Assembly (NCBI RefSeq): GCF_000316035.1
Contig: NZ_ANHX01000002.1
Location: 173,542-237,541 of the forward strand
Reading direction: 5' to 3'
Length of the DNA stretch: 64,000 nt
Origin: Paenibacillus sp. PAMC 26794
GTDB taxonomy: Bacteria > Bacillota > Bacilli > Paenibacillales > Paenibacillaceae
The translations under genes were made by a program, and so were the position numbers. Below are positions 46,038-55,040 of the stretch, in pieces; position 1 is the stretch's first letter; the number at the start of each line of letters is the position of its first letter. The notes under the pieces are model-generated. The model was not told the origin of the DNA. It did no database searches and saw only the letters and a program-made list of their open reading frames with translations.

Positions 46038-49000
46038 TTATATTCTCAGATCAATTTCAAACGTCTTGATTTCATAAGGTTCAATAGCAAAGGTTATCGG
46101 TGTATCATACAGGATTTCACCCTCCGGTACTTCCATAAGATTGCATTCTCTCCACGCGTGAATCCGTAGATCGCTTGTCAGTTCAAGCGTATTCATGCTG
46201 CCTGAATAATCATGAATGCGTACGATGACACGCTCGGAATCCTCCGCCTTCTTGACTGCCGAGATCATAGCTGTGCTGCCGGACAAGGTGAACATGGAGC
46301 GACTTGGCTGCTCTGATACGCCCTGTGTATATCGAGCTGGAGCATTCAGAAGCCAGGCCTGTTGCACGGTTCCGCCAACGAGCCAATCTCCCTGATGCGG
46401 AAGAAGAGCATAGGTGAAGCTGTGCAGCCCCTGATCGGCATGTGGATCAGGGTGCGTAGCGCTCTTGATCAGGGTCAGCCGCATGACGTTATCTTTAATG
46501 TCATACCCGTATTTGGAATCATTCAGCAAACTGACACCATAACCTCTGTCGGACAGATCAGCCCATTGATGGCCAACGGATTCGAAACGCGCCCAGTCCC
46601 AACTTGTGTTCCAGTGCGTGGGCCGTTTCACGTTACCGAACTGAATATCATAGGTGGCTTCAGTAGAGCGGATACCGACAGGAAAGGCAACTTTCAGCAG
46701 TTGCTGCTGTTCATGCCAATCCACCTCAGTGGCGTAATCGATTCGTCTCTGCCCGGTATATACAGTCATGTTCTGCGTAATGGTGGAGCCAAGGTATTCC
46801 CAAGCAAAGCGGATCACGGCCTGAAGTGGTCCGGTCTCTACGACTTCAATGCTGGTGCATTTCGTAATCTCTCGCATTTCTTCTTGGTAGAAGATATCAA
46901 TATCCCATGCCTCGTGAGCAAGCGGTTTGTCTTCGAACACCTGAAGCACATTGCCTTTACCGCCTTTGGCAAGCACCTCACGGTGTGACTCTTTATCGTA
47001 AAGGCGGGTCAATTGCCCATGCTCATTCCACTCGAGCAGATAGAACGGTGTCTCGATCCCATTGGCGGAGTGGATGAATGAAGAATGCTCAGGGATATCG
47101 TTTAGCTTACTGCGCTGAAAGTGAATTGTGGTATACCCCAGCGAAGGAATATCCTTCACCTCGACGGACCAACATGCATCCTGGTATTGAGCGTTCAGGA
47201 TTTCACCGGAATCACTCAGCCAAGTTCCCGTTTCCAATTCGCCTGATGCCGCAGGAATGCTCACGATTTCTGTAACTCCCCATGGGGAGGAATTCCAAAT
47301 GGTGTACGTATACGGAGATTCTCCGCTACCAGCGATAGCCATCCGAGCCTGCGAGTCTACGTGACTGCCAATCTGTTCAGCTTCTGCATATTCAACTCGG
47401 CTATCCTCATACACCTCTGTGATGGAGGAACCGGGAATGATGTCATGGAACTGGTTGCGCAAAATGATTTTCCAACCCGCAGTCAGGGACTTCGCTTGAT
47501 ACAGATTCCAGTCATTTTGCACGATACTTTGCAATGCATTCAGCCATTCCGCTTCGCGGTAAGCCAGCTCAAGCTTGCGGTTCATCCGTTTGTTGTACGC
47601 CTGACTGGTATAGGTTCCGCGGTGATACTCCAGATACAGTTCTCCATCCCATGTATGGATGTACGAATCGGTTTTCTCCACCGTCTCCTGCAGCTTTTCA
47701 AAATAATCATCTGCGCGTCCTGTCTTGACCTTGGGCAGTCCGGGCAGTTGATCCAACCGCCGTCTCATCTCCAGCATTTCACGGTTAACGCCGCCTCCGC
47801 CGTCCCCGTATCCGTACGACAACAGCAGATCCTGGTTCATCTCCTTATCACGGTAGGCATCCCAGATGCCTTTGACCGTCTTCGGAATGATTTTCCCGTT
47901 ATAGGTATAGAACCATGAACCCGGCTCGGACCAAGGCTCGGGCGTAGTAATGAAGTGGGTCAGTACCTCTGAGCCGTCAATTCCGCGCCAGTGGAATGTA
48001 TCAAATGGCATGCGGTTGTATTGATTCCAGCTGATTTTAGTCGTCATGAACGTATGAATACCGGATTTTTTCAGAATTTGCGGCAGTGACCAGCTGTAGC
48101 CGAATACATCGGGCAACCAGAGATATCGGCAATCCGTCCCAAACTCTTCTTTGAGAAAACGAGTGCCAATCAGCAATTGCCGGACCAGGGATTCGCCCGA
48201 GGTCAGGTTGCAGTCAGCCTCCAGCCACATGCCGCCGCCCGCTTCCCAGCGACCTTCAGCGACACGTTCCTTGATGGATTCGTACAGTTCCGGGTAGTCC
48301 TCTTTCACATATTCGTACAATTGGGGTTGTGTCTGAAGGAAAACATACTCCGGGAACATCTCCATCAGGCGCATGACCGTAGAGAAGGAGCGGGCGCATT
48401 TCTCGCGCGTATGCTTCAACCGCCACAGCCAGGCAACGTCAATATGAGTATGGCCGATACAAGTAACGGTCACATCAGAGGCCTTGTCCATCGCATTCAA
48501 TCGGGAGCTTAGGTCATCCCTTGCCTCATGCACAGAAGAATAGAAGACATCGGACTTAGGCTGCGACCAGTCGATCAGGCGGAAGGACTTCTGGAGCGCA
48601 TGAATAAGCTTTGTGCGTTCCGGTGCATGGGCATCCAAAATATTGACCGTTTCCAGAATCGCTGTCCCTGTAAATACAAGATCATCAACAGCTTCATCCA
48701 GCCAGCACAGTTCTGCTTGTCTGAACGTATGCGTCTGGTTGCGGGGCTGACCGCCACCTTCCAGACCGGACCATAAACGGAAGACCAGCTCGTTGGTACT
48801 TCCTGCGGCAGAGGCTGGAAAGAACACTTCCTTGTGGTTGGAATCTACGCCTTGATACGGCTTGCCATCCCAGTAGAACAGGGATTCAAAGCCGGAATTG
48901 TTTCCACCCCCGGTATCGCCAAAATCAAACCGTCCGACAATCCGTTTATCTTTCCAAGAGGAAGGGAACTCGACTTTTGTACGCAGCCACAAATAAAGAT

Positions 49001-49187
49001 CTCGACCGGACCAACTTTCTCCTGTATACATAGGCTTCCAATGGCTATCATCTGCCGGAAGGACCGGGTTGATCTCTTCCCTGCGGTCTTCGCAGGCGAG
49101 AAAATGATTTAAAGGCAAACGATCCCGGTAACGGAGCTCGGATAATTCATGAATACGTGCGTGTAGTTTGTTTTCAGTAAGAAACAT
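46038..49187 (-). CDS. Alpha-mannosidase, glycoside hydrolase family 38
   Basis: A 1,049-residue protein with no signal peptide, so probably cytoplasmic, that should remove alpha-mannose from imported glycans. The GH38 zinc-site motif GHTHIDVAWLWRLKHTREK is near residue 245, and the nucleophile aspartate lies in WLPDVFGY near residue 360, followed by KISWNQYNRMPFDTFHWRG, where the family has the same pattern. A Gly/Asn-rich N-terminal ancillary domain (FDFGDTGGGNNSG) and C-terminal beta domains complete the normal length. The start at 49187 (MFLTENKLHARI) is the family-typical N-terminus and has a GGGGG stretch about 10 bases upstream; the frame is open to 49241. It is divergent from the sensor kinase gene and has its own promoter. 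Confidence 0.9.
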   Translation of the reverse strand: MFLTENKLHARIHELSELRYRDRLPLNHFLACEDRREEINPVLPADDSHWKPMYTGESWSGRDLYLWLRTKVEFPSSWKDKRIVGRFDFGDTGGGNNSGFESLFYWDGKPYQGVDSNHKEVFFPASAAGSTNELVFRLWSGLEGGGQPRNQTHTFRQAELCWLDEAVDDLVFTGTAILETVNILDAHAPERTKLIHALQKSFRLIDWSQPKSDVFYSSVHEARDDLSSRLNAMDKASDVTVTCIGHTHIDVAWLWRLKHTREKCARSFSTVMRLMEMFPEYVFLQTQPQLYEYVKEDYPELYESIKERVAEGRWEAGGGMWLEADCNLTSGESLVRQLLIGTRFLKEEFGTDCRYLWLPDVFGYSWSLPQILKKSGIHTFMTTKISWNQYNRMPFDTFHWRGIDGSEVLTHFITTPEPWSEPGSWFYTYNGKIIPKTVKGIWDAYRDKEMNQDLLLSYGYGDGGGGVNREMLEMRRRLDQLPGLPKVKTGRADDYFEKLQETVEKTDSYIHTWDGELYLEYHRGTYTSQAYNKRMNRKLELAYREAEWLNALQSIVQNDWNLYQAKSLTAGWKIILRNQFHDIIPGSSITEVYEDSRVEYAEAEQIGSHVDSQARMAIAGSGESPYTYTIWNSSPWGVTEIVSIPAASGELETGTWLSDSGEILNAQYQDACWSVEVKDIPSLGYTTIHFQRSKLNDIPEHSSFIHSANGIETPFYLLEWNEHGQLTRLYDKESHREVLAKGGKGNVLQVFEDKPLAHEAWDIDIFYQEEMREITKCTSIEVVETGPLQAVIRFAWEYLGSTITQNMTVYTGQRRIDYATEVDWHEQQQLLKVAFPVGIRSTEATYDIQFGNVKRPTHWNTSWDWARFESVGHQWADLSDRGYGVSLLNDSKYGYDIKDNVMRLTLIKSATHPDPHADQGLHSFTYALLPHQGDWLVGGTVQQAWLLNAPARYTQGVSEQPSRSMFTLSGSTAMISAVKKAEDSERVIVRIHDYSGSMNTLELTSDLRIHAWRECNLMEVPEGEILYDTPITFAIEPYEIKTFEIDLRI

Positions 49188-49285
49188 CGTTAAAAACCCC
49201 CAGTTCATTTTATCGGGGAGTGATTCATATATTGAGAGCATCCAAAGCGAGTATGTATGACATAACTTTATAGGGGAATGCGCCC

Positions 49286-49314
49286 ATTATAGCGCTTCCA
49301 TTCGCTTTTGACAA
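49286..49314 (-). promoter_or_regulatory. Promoter of the alpha-mannosidase gene with a cre-like element
   Basis: On the - strand TTGTCA (49314-49309), a 17-base spacer and TATAAT (49291-49286) form an almost ideal sigma-A promoter, about 100 bases before the chosen start. The spacer end and -10 region include TGGAAGCGCTATAA, 12 of 14 matches to the cre consensus TGWAARCGYTWNCW by eye. A repressor bound there would block the -10 region. Confidence 0.72.
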
Positions 49315-49350
49315 ACTAAAATATGGATTGCTGGTCCTGTGCACTGGTGA

Positions 49351-49380
49351 TTGTCGAATTTAACCAAACGGTGATACACT
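49351..49380 (+). promoter_or_regulatory. Candidate promoter of the YesM/YesN-type operon
   Basis: TTGTCG (49351-49356), 18 bases, TACACT (49375-49380), ending 38 bases before the sensor kinase start. Each hexamer matches the consensus at four positions, so it is a weak candidate chosen mainly for position in the divergent intergenic region. Confidence 0.35.
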
Positions 49381-49418
49381 GAGTTGGAAATGGGTCTGGA
49401 GGAGGTGTTCAGGCGCGA

Positions 49419-51251
49419 ATGTCCAGGATACGAACCATGTATAAGAACTACTTGAAGAAAAAAATGTTCAACAAAATCTTACTGTTTTATTCCATGGTCA
49501 TGGTCCTGTTGTTCATCAGCATCGCGGTATTGGCCTACCGCTATTATGAACAGCGAGTGGTACAGGAACAAATGGATGCGAGTTTGCAGGAGCTGGATAT
49601 TGTCAGTATCAACCTGAATCAGCAGTACGAACGGCTGTATAACGCCGTGCAGCAGATTTATACCGACGCCATGATCGGCGATGATCTGAAGTATTTTTTG
49701 ACTCATGAATACGAGGATTTTCTCAATTGGCGCCTGAATCAATACGCTTACAGCTACCGTACGGAGCGAGGGAACTTCGATTATCAATTACGTCTGCTGT
49801 TAAAGGATGAGGCTTCGATTGCAAATGTCGTGTTATACAGCACGGATCAGGATTTCTTCTATGTTCTTAATCGGGAGACCCAGCACTTTTACGATCATCC
49901 CAAGCTGTCTGCAGGGCATCAGGGCTGGTTCCAGCGGCTGAGGAATGCACCTTGGCAGTACATGGGCAGCGAACCGCTTTTCGAAGGGAAAATGGCTGAT
50001 GAGCCTACCCCGTATAGCTACGCGAATGTGCTCAAGGACTCCGTCACATTGAAGCAGTACGGTGCAATTATGTTTGAGCTGAATACAGACCGTATCAAAG
50101 GGCTTCTTCGAGATAGACTCGACGGCAAGAACAGTCGGATCATGCTGATGACCGGGGAAGGTGAGGTGATCTTCGATTCGCAGGGCAAGGTTGACAACAC
50201 CGTCTACCCTTACTGGGGGAAGATGAATTCGCCGGAGGATTGGGTGGATCTGGAGGAGCGCTCCAAGGTGCAGCTGCTGAATATCGGGAATACAGGAATG
50301 GTCGTGGCTTCTATTATTCCGGAGTCTCACATCAAACAGAGCCTTCAGGCGATTCGTTTCAGCCTCATTGGAATTGTGATTCTGTGCATCATGGTTAGCA
50401 TCGCAGTGACGTTCACTATCATCCGCCGTTATTCCAAAAAAATTCACAGACTCGTGCTTTACATGCGTCGCTGGCAGGAGGGTGATCTAAGTAAACGTAT
50501 TGAGATGGAGGGGGAAGATGAGCTGCAGCAGATTTCGCAGAGATTTAATCATATGTGTGATCGGCTGGAGTCTTACATAGAAACGGTATATGTGTCGGAG
50601 ATCAAACAAAAGAACGCGCAGCTTGTGGCTTTACAAGCCCAGATCAATCCCCATTTTCTGTACAATACGCTCGAAAGCATCCGCATGAAAGCCATCAGTT
50701 TGGGAGCCAGGGATGTTGGGCAGATGATTTATATTCTCGCCACGATGTTCCGTCATTTGATCAAAAAGCAGACACATGTAACCTTGGCAGAGGAAATAGA
50801 GCTGTGCGGTATGTACCTGGCATTGGTCCAATATCGATATGAGGACAAGCTGCACGTGGAGACCCATATCGAGAATGCAGCGGCGGGAAGCATGGTCGTC
50901 AAGTTGCTGGTCCAGCCGATTATTGAGAATTACATTGTGCATGGTTTTCGTACGTACGATGATGATAATCGGATCTCCATCACAGCCGAAGAAGAGAACG
51001 GCGTGATTCGTATCCGTGTGAAGGATAACGGAAAGGGGATTTCCGCGGAGAGATTGCTTGAACTGCAACAAGGGTTGCATAAGGGCGATGAAGCTGCTGA
51101 GACATCTGACCGATCTTTGGGTCTTAAGAACGTGCACGACCGCATACGTCTGAATTACGGCAGTAATTATGGTCTGCACCTGAACAGTGTGGAGGGCGAA
51201 GGATGTGAGGTGACCATCAGCATTCCAGTTACAAGGGAGGAAACGGGATGA
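49419..51251 (+). CDS. Sensor histidine kinase, YesM-type
   Basis: A 610-residue membrane kinase. Transmembrane helix 1 is around residues 19-42 (ILLFYSMVMVLLFISIAVLAY), an extracellular sensing domain of ~270 residues follows, and helix 2 is near 308-330 (SLIGIVILCIMVSIAVTFTI). Then come HAMP (YMRRWQEGDLSKRIEMEGEDEL) and the His_kinase domain with phospho-acceptor His412 in QINPHFLYNTLESIR. The ATPase domain shows QPIIENYIVHG and VKDNGKGIS. YesM-type kinases usually sense an extracellular sugar, often through the neighbouring binding protein. Its stop overlaps the regulator start (ATGA at 51248). GGAGGAGG lies about 14 bases before ATG 49419. Confidence 0.92.
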   Translation: MSRIRTMYKNYLKKKMFNKILLFYSMVMVLLFISIAVLAYRYYEQRVVQEQMDASLQELDIVSINLNQQYERLYNAVQQIYTDAMIGDDLKYFLTHEYEDFLNWRLNQYAYSYRTERGNFDYQLRLLLKDEASIANVVLYSTDQDFFYVLNRETQHFYDHPKLSAGHQGWFQRLRNAPWQYMGSEPLFEGKMADEPTPYSYANVLKDSVTLKQYGAIMFELNTDRIKGLLRDRLDGKNSRIMLMTGEGEVIFDSQGKVDNTVYPYWGKMNSPEDWVDLEERSKVQLLNIGNTGMVVASIIPESHIKQSLQAIRFSLIGIVILCIMVSIAVTFTIIRRYSKKIHRLVLYMRRWQEGDLSKRIEMEGEDELQQISQRFNHMCDRLESYIETVYVSEIKQKNAQLVALQAQINPHFLYNTLESIRMKAISLGARDVGQMIYILATMFRHLIKKQTHVTLAEEIELCGMYLALVQYRYEDKLHVETHIENAAAGSMVVKLLVQPIIENYIVHGFRTYDDDNRISITAEEENGVIRIRVKDNGKGISAERLLELQQGLHKGDEAAETSDRSLGLKNVHDRIRLNYGSNYGLHLNSVEGEGCEVTISIPVTREETG

Positions 51252-52810
51252 GAAGTGTAATGTTGGTCGATGATGAGCCGCTTATTGTGAAAGGAATGCA
51301 AGCCATCATTGATTGGGATCAGAATAATATGGAGATTGTCGGAACGGCTTGCAATGGGTTGGAAGCGTTATCAATGATGGACGGGGGGCCTGTCGATCTG
51401 ATTATTACGGATATCATGATGCCGCAAATGACCGGACTTGAATTGATCCGGGAGACTAAAGCGCGTAATCCATATACTAAATTCATTATTTTGAGCGGTT
51501 ACGAAGAATTCCAATATGTGCGGGAAGGCATCTCGCTGGGGGTCGAGAACTACCTTCTCAAACCAGTCAATATGGAGGAACTGGAAGCGACCATCAAGCA
51601 TATGCAGCGGGATTGGGAGCATGAAGAGATGCGCCAGATTCAAATGGATCAGAGCTGGAGAATTCTGCGCAACAATATTTTGCAGCGGTGGGCGAACGAA
51701 ACCATTGACGCCAAAGAATTCCGTGAGCGTGCGCAGCTGCTTGAGATTCCCATGAACAAGTCCACATATTGTGCGGCTTCTCTACGGATTGTAGGAGATG
51801 ACCAGGGGGATGATCCCCAGATGTATCTGCCTGGAATTACTGAGCAGTGTGAGCAGATCGGGAACAAAGACCTCCCGGATGGCTGCGGTATCATCTGTTT
51901 TCCCGATCAGGAGGGAGACATCATGCTGCTGTTCGTTTCAGCCGGTACGGAAGGTAATGATGAATGGCAGATTCAGGCACTCACCAGGATGAAGCAAGCG
52001 GTTACCGAGGACACAGATGCACGTGTATGGGGAATTATCGGTCAATCCGAGTCGACATATCTGGGTTTTCCGAAGAGCTGCAAGTCCGTAAAGCTGTGGC
52101 TTAAGAATCATTTGTTTATGGATTGTAATACCTTCATCATGCAAGTAGAGAACGAAGAAGAAGCTACGAATCAGCATCAGAAGAAACCTGGGCCAGCGAT
52201 GGAGCAGTTCCACAAGCTGCTGCGGGATGGGGAAGTTACTGAGGTGGACCGGTTCATCGACGAATTCTTCAATGTTGAGGGGAAGGAACTCTGCCTTGCG
52301 AGAACACCGTTCTTCAATTCTGCGATCCAGCTTATGCTGGCCGCCAAGGAACTGGAGAAAACGCCGGACTATGGAGATATTTTCGGGCCACTGTCCAGAA
52401 TTCATACGCTCAACAAACTGAAACAATTGGTCAGAAAGGTTGTTCATCGCACGCTGGATACATATCATACCGCTGAGAAAACGTATAGCCCGCATATCAT
52501 GGCTGTGCTGGAGGTGGTGAAAAATCACTATCAGGATGAGCTTTCACTTAAGACGCTCAGTCAGAGGCTGGAGCTTCATCCGAACTACCTTGGCCAATTG
52601 TTCCAGCAAGAGGTCGGTACCACTTTTTCTGATTATGTGAACCAGTACCGGATCGAGCGTGCTACCCATTTGCTGTTATATTCGGATAAAAAAACGGCAG
52701 AAATAGCGGGCGAGGTGGGTTATTGGGACTCCACTTATTTTTACAGACAGTTTAAGAAATATGCTGGCGTTTCGCCTACGGAGCTGCGCTCGATCTACAT
52801 GAAAAAGTAA
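51248..52810 (+). CDS. Response regulator, YesN-type (receiver + AraC-type DNA-binding domain)
   Basis: A 520-residue regulator. The receiver domain has MLVDDEP, phospho-acceptor Asp55 in ITDIMMPQMTG, and LLKPVN. A central ~250-residue linker of low similarity follows. The C-terminal AraC/XylS domain (last ~105 residues) has two helix-turn-helix units (LSLKTLSQRLELHPNYLGQLFQQEVG and AGEVGYWDSTYFYRQFKKYAGVSP). It overlaps the kinase gene by four bases. The likely targets are the downstream transporter/ENGase operon and perhaps the divergent mannosidase gene. Confidence 0.92.
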   Translation: MRSVMLVDDEPLIVKGMQAIIDWDQNNMEIVGTACNGLEALSMMDGGPVDLIITDIMMPQMTGLELIRETKARNPYTKFIILSGYEEFQYVREGISLGVENYLLKPVNMEELEATIKHMQRDWEHEEMRQIQMDQSWRILRNNILQRWANETIDAKEFRERAQLLEIPMNKSTYCAASLRIVGDDQGDDPQMYLPGITEQCEQIGNKDLPDGCGIICFPDQEGDIMLLFVSAGTEGNDEWQIQALTRMKQAVTEDTDARVWGIIGQSESTYLGFPKSCKSVKLWLKNHLFMDCNTFIMQVENEEEATNQHQKKPGPAMEQFHKLLRDGEVTEVDRFIDEFFNVEGKELCLARTPFFNSAIQLMLAAKELEKTPDYGDIFGPLSRIHTLNKLKQLVRKVVHRTLDTYHTAEKTYSPHIMAVLEVVKNHYQDELSLKTLSQRLELHPNYLGQLFQQEVGTTFSDYVNQYRIERATHLLLYSDKKTAEIAGEVGYWDSTYFYRQFKKYAGVSPTELRSIYMKK

Positions 52811-52833
52811 GCCGGGCGCTCCGGCTGAATGAA

Positions 52834-52862
52834 GACACTCCGCATGTGGGGGTGTCTTTTTT
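52834..52862 (+). terminator. Intrinsic terminator after the two-component genes
   Basis: GACACTCC (52834-52841) pairs with GGGGTGTC (52849-52856), followed by six Ts. It lies 24 bases after the regulator stop and separates the regulatory genes from the transporter operon. Confidence 0.88.
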
Positions 52863-52930
52863 GTTATGCAATGAATGCACGATCTTTGATTAATCCATCA
52901 ATTTATTGGTTTTTTCAACTATCTCAAAAT

Positions 52931-52948
52931 TGGTAGCGCTTGCATAAT
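52931..52948 (+). promoter_or_regulatory. Cre-like operator overlapping the likely -10 of the transporter operon
   Basis: TGGTAGCGCTTGCA (52931-52944) matches 12 of 14 positions of the cre consensus TGWAARCGYTWNCW, and CATAAT (52943-52948) is a possible -10. The -35 is poor, as expected for a promoter that needs an activator such as the YesN-type regulator. TAGCGCTTGCAT here is 11 of 12 identical to the element in the mannosidase promoter. The other ~110 bases to the permease start hold no recognisable element. Confidence 0.55.
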
Positions 52949-53071
52949 GAAGGTAGGAGTGAACGAGGAAATCCAAAGCAACAAAAGAGCTAAGGTCCAG
53001 TGTTGATTATAGGGGATTAATGCTGGATGCAGCTAAAGCGATAATGAACGAGATCATAAGGAGGGACAGCC

Positions 53072-54001
53072 GTGCAGGACATCTTCAAAAGTCTGATGAA
53101 GAACAAGGCGTTTCTTCTGCTGGTACTGCCGGGAGCAGCTTGGTTTATCATTTTTGCCTATTTACCAATGTTCGGAACGATTATTGCTTTTAAGGACTTC
53201 CGGATTCATCCGGGCGGATTTCTTGAAAGCGTTCTAAAAAGCGAATGGGTCGGGTTCAAAAACTTTGAGTTTCTGTTCTCCACCAGTGACGCCTATATCA
53301 TCACACGTAATACCATTCTGTATAACCTGGGTCTGATCTTTCTGGGGTTGGTGCTTGCGGTGACACTTGCGATCATCATGAACGAACTGCTGAACAAACG
53401 GCTGGCGAAGATTTACCAGACCGCGATGTTTATGCCTTATTTCCTGTCATGGGTTATTGTCAGTTATTTCGTCTTCTCGTTTCTGAGTGTGGAAAAGGGT
53501 GTGTTCAACCAGATCATTACCTATTTTGGTGGAGATCCGGTCAGTTGGTACAGTGAGACAGGGTATTGGCCGTATTTTCTCATTCTGCTCGGCCTGTGGA
53601 AAGGTGCAGGTTATGGCAGTGTAGTGTATCTGGCGGCAATTGCAGGTATCGACCGTTCTTATTATGAGGCAGCGATGATCGACGGCGCTACGAAGTGGAA
53701 ACAGATCCGGTACATTACGCTGCCACTGCTCAGACCACTAATGATCATCCTCACCATTCTGGCGATCGGCGGGATCTTCCGTTCCGACTTTGGACTGTTC
53801 TATCAGGTTCCGCGGGACTCTGGTGCGCTGTATCCGGTCACCAATGTCATCGACACGTTTGTATACCGCGGCTTGACCATTATGGGTGATACAGGAATGA
53901 GTACAGCTACAGGATTGTATCAATCGGTTGTTGGTTTGATTCTTGTCCTGCTGGCAAACTATGCTGTGCGTAAAATTGAAAAGGATTATGCCGTATTCTA
54001 G
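53072..54001 (+). CDS. ABC sugar transporter permease, LplB/UgpA-type
   Basis: A 309-residue inner-membrane permease with about six hydrophobic helices and the EAA-loop motif YYEAAMIDGATKWKQIRYITLPLLRP that contacts the ATPase. GTG 53072 is preceded by AAGGAGGGA. It is first in a permease-permease-binding protein-ENGase operon. No ATPase gene is nearby, which is common for this importer class because a shared MsmX-type ATPase elsewhere serves them. The substrate is inferred to be an N-glycan-derived oligosaccharide. Confidence 0.92.
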   Translation: MQDIFKSLMKNKAFLLLVLPGAAWFIIFAYLPMFGTIIAFKDFRIHPGGFLESVLKSEWVGFKNFEFLFSTSDAYIITRNTILYNLGLIFLGLVLAVTLAIIMNELLNKRLAKIYQTAMFMPYFLSWVIVSYFVFSFLSVEKGVFNQIITYFGGDPVSWYSETGYWPYFLILLGLWKGAGYGSVVYLAAIAGIDRSYYEAAMIDGATKWKQIRYITLPLLRPLMIILTILAIGGIFRSDFGLFYQVPRDSGALYPVTNVIDTFVYRGLTIMGDTGMSTATGLYQSVVGLILVLLANYAVRKIEKDYAVF

Positions 54002-54025
54002 GCTTGCGGCAAGGGGGTGCTGTCC

Positions 54026-54982
54026 ATGAGTAATTTAAGCGAACCGGTAAAGCGGGCATCAGCCCATGCGAAGAGGACCGGAAAGAAATCGAGAGATCTG
54101 AATGCCATTTCGCCATTATCCAATGTGATTTTTAATATAGCTATCGGTCTGTTTGCCTTATCTTGTATCTTTCCGTTTCTGTTCATCGTTATCATCTCAT
54201 TTACCGATGAGAAGACGCTGGCGATCAATGGATTTAAGTTATTCCCTGAAGTCTGGACGTTGGATGCCTATCGATTCCTTATGGAATCCGGGCAGCAGAT
54301 GGCCCAATCGTTTGGGGTTACCTTAACGGTGACGGTTGTCGGTACCGCGCTCACACTGTATTTGGTCACCACGTATGCGTATGCCATTTCGCGCAAAAAT
54401 TTTGCACAGCGTCGGTTTTTCAGCTTTTTGGCCTTCTTCACCATGCTATTTTCCGGCGGTCTCGTTCCCAGTTACATTGTGGTTACGCAGGTGCTGCACT
54501 TGCGGGATTCGATCTGGGCGCTGATCCTGCCGTCGATCATGAACGCTTTTTACATTATCGTTATGCGTACATTTTTCATGACCACCGTGCCGGATGCGGT
54601 TATTGAGTCGGCCAAAATCGACGGAGCTACTGAATTCGGGATCTATACGCGCATCGTACTGCCGATTTCGTTGCCGGGTATTGCGACTATTGGATTGTTC
54701 AGTACATTAGGATTCTGGAATGACTGGTTCAATGCGTTGCTCTATATCGACAATGCGAAGTTGATTCCACTCCAGACATTACTGATTCGAATACAGAACA
54801 ATATGGATTTTGTTGTGCAAAACAGCAGCCGGGTTGTGTCCTACGACATTGCCTCGACACTGCCAACGGAGACCGTCCGCATGGCGATGGTTGTCTTGGC
54901 TACACTGCCGGTTGCGCTGGCGTATCCGTTTTTCCAAAAGTATTTTATACAAGGCCTGACCATCGGTTCGGTCAAAGAATAA
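54026..54982 (+). CDS. ABC sugar transporter permease, LplC/YtcP-type
   Basis: A 318-residue permease partner of the preceding gene with the EAA-loop VIESAKIDGATEFGIYTRIVLPISLPG and several membrane segments (IAIGLFALSCIFPFLFIVIIS and others). I place the start at ATG 54026, 8 bases after AAGGGGG; GTG 54017 lies inside that ribosome binding site. It ends in the typical KYFIQGLTIGSVKE. Confidence 0.93.
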   Translation: MSNLSEPVKRASAHAKRTGKKSRDLNAISPLSNVIFNIAIGLFALSCIFPFLFIVIISFTDEKTLAINGFKLFPEVWTLDAYRFLMESGQQMAQSFGVTLTVTVVGTALTLYLVTTYAYAISRKNFAQRRFFSFLAFFTMLFSGGLVPSYIVVTQVLHLRDSIWALILPSIMNAFYIIVMRTFFMTTVPDAVIESAKIDGATEFGIYTRIVLPISLPGIATIGLFSTLGFWNDWFNALLYIDNAKLIPLQTLLIRIQNNMDFVVQNSSRVVSYDIASTLPTETVRMAMVVLATLPVALAYPFFQKYFIQGLTIGSVKE

Positions 54983-54994
54983 GTTTGGTTGTGC

Positions 54995-55011
54995 CTGCCC
55001 TCCAAGGGCAG
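54995..55011 (+). other. Small hairpin between permease and binding-protein genes
   Basis: CTGCCCT and AGGGCAG form a perfect 7-base-pair stem with loop CCA, 13 bases after the permease stop and without a T run. Such hairpins upstream of a solute-binding protein gene may stabilise the downstream mRNA and raise binding-protein levels. Confidence 0.5.
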
Positions 55012-55040
55012 TAACAATAACATTGATAAGGGGGATACAC

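Noticed and set aside
46362..49112. Several open frames of 80-208 codons on the + strand opposite the mannosidase gene
   Set aside because: They lie fully inside the well-supported GH38 gene, have no family motifs and are low-complexity antisense frames.
49833..51179. Antisense frames of 204 and 182 codons within the sensor kinase gene
   Set aside because: Both are His/Gln/Leu-rich mirror frames of a clear YesM-type kinase with intact motifs.
52863..53071. Riboswitch or leader RNA before the transporter operon
   Set aside because: Apart from the cre-like/-10 region I could find no stable paired structure or known aptamer motif in these ~200 bases.
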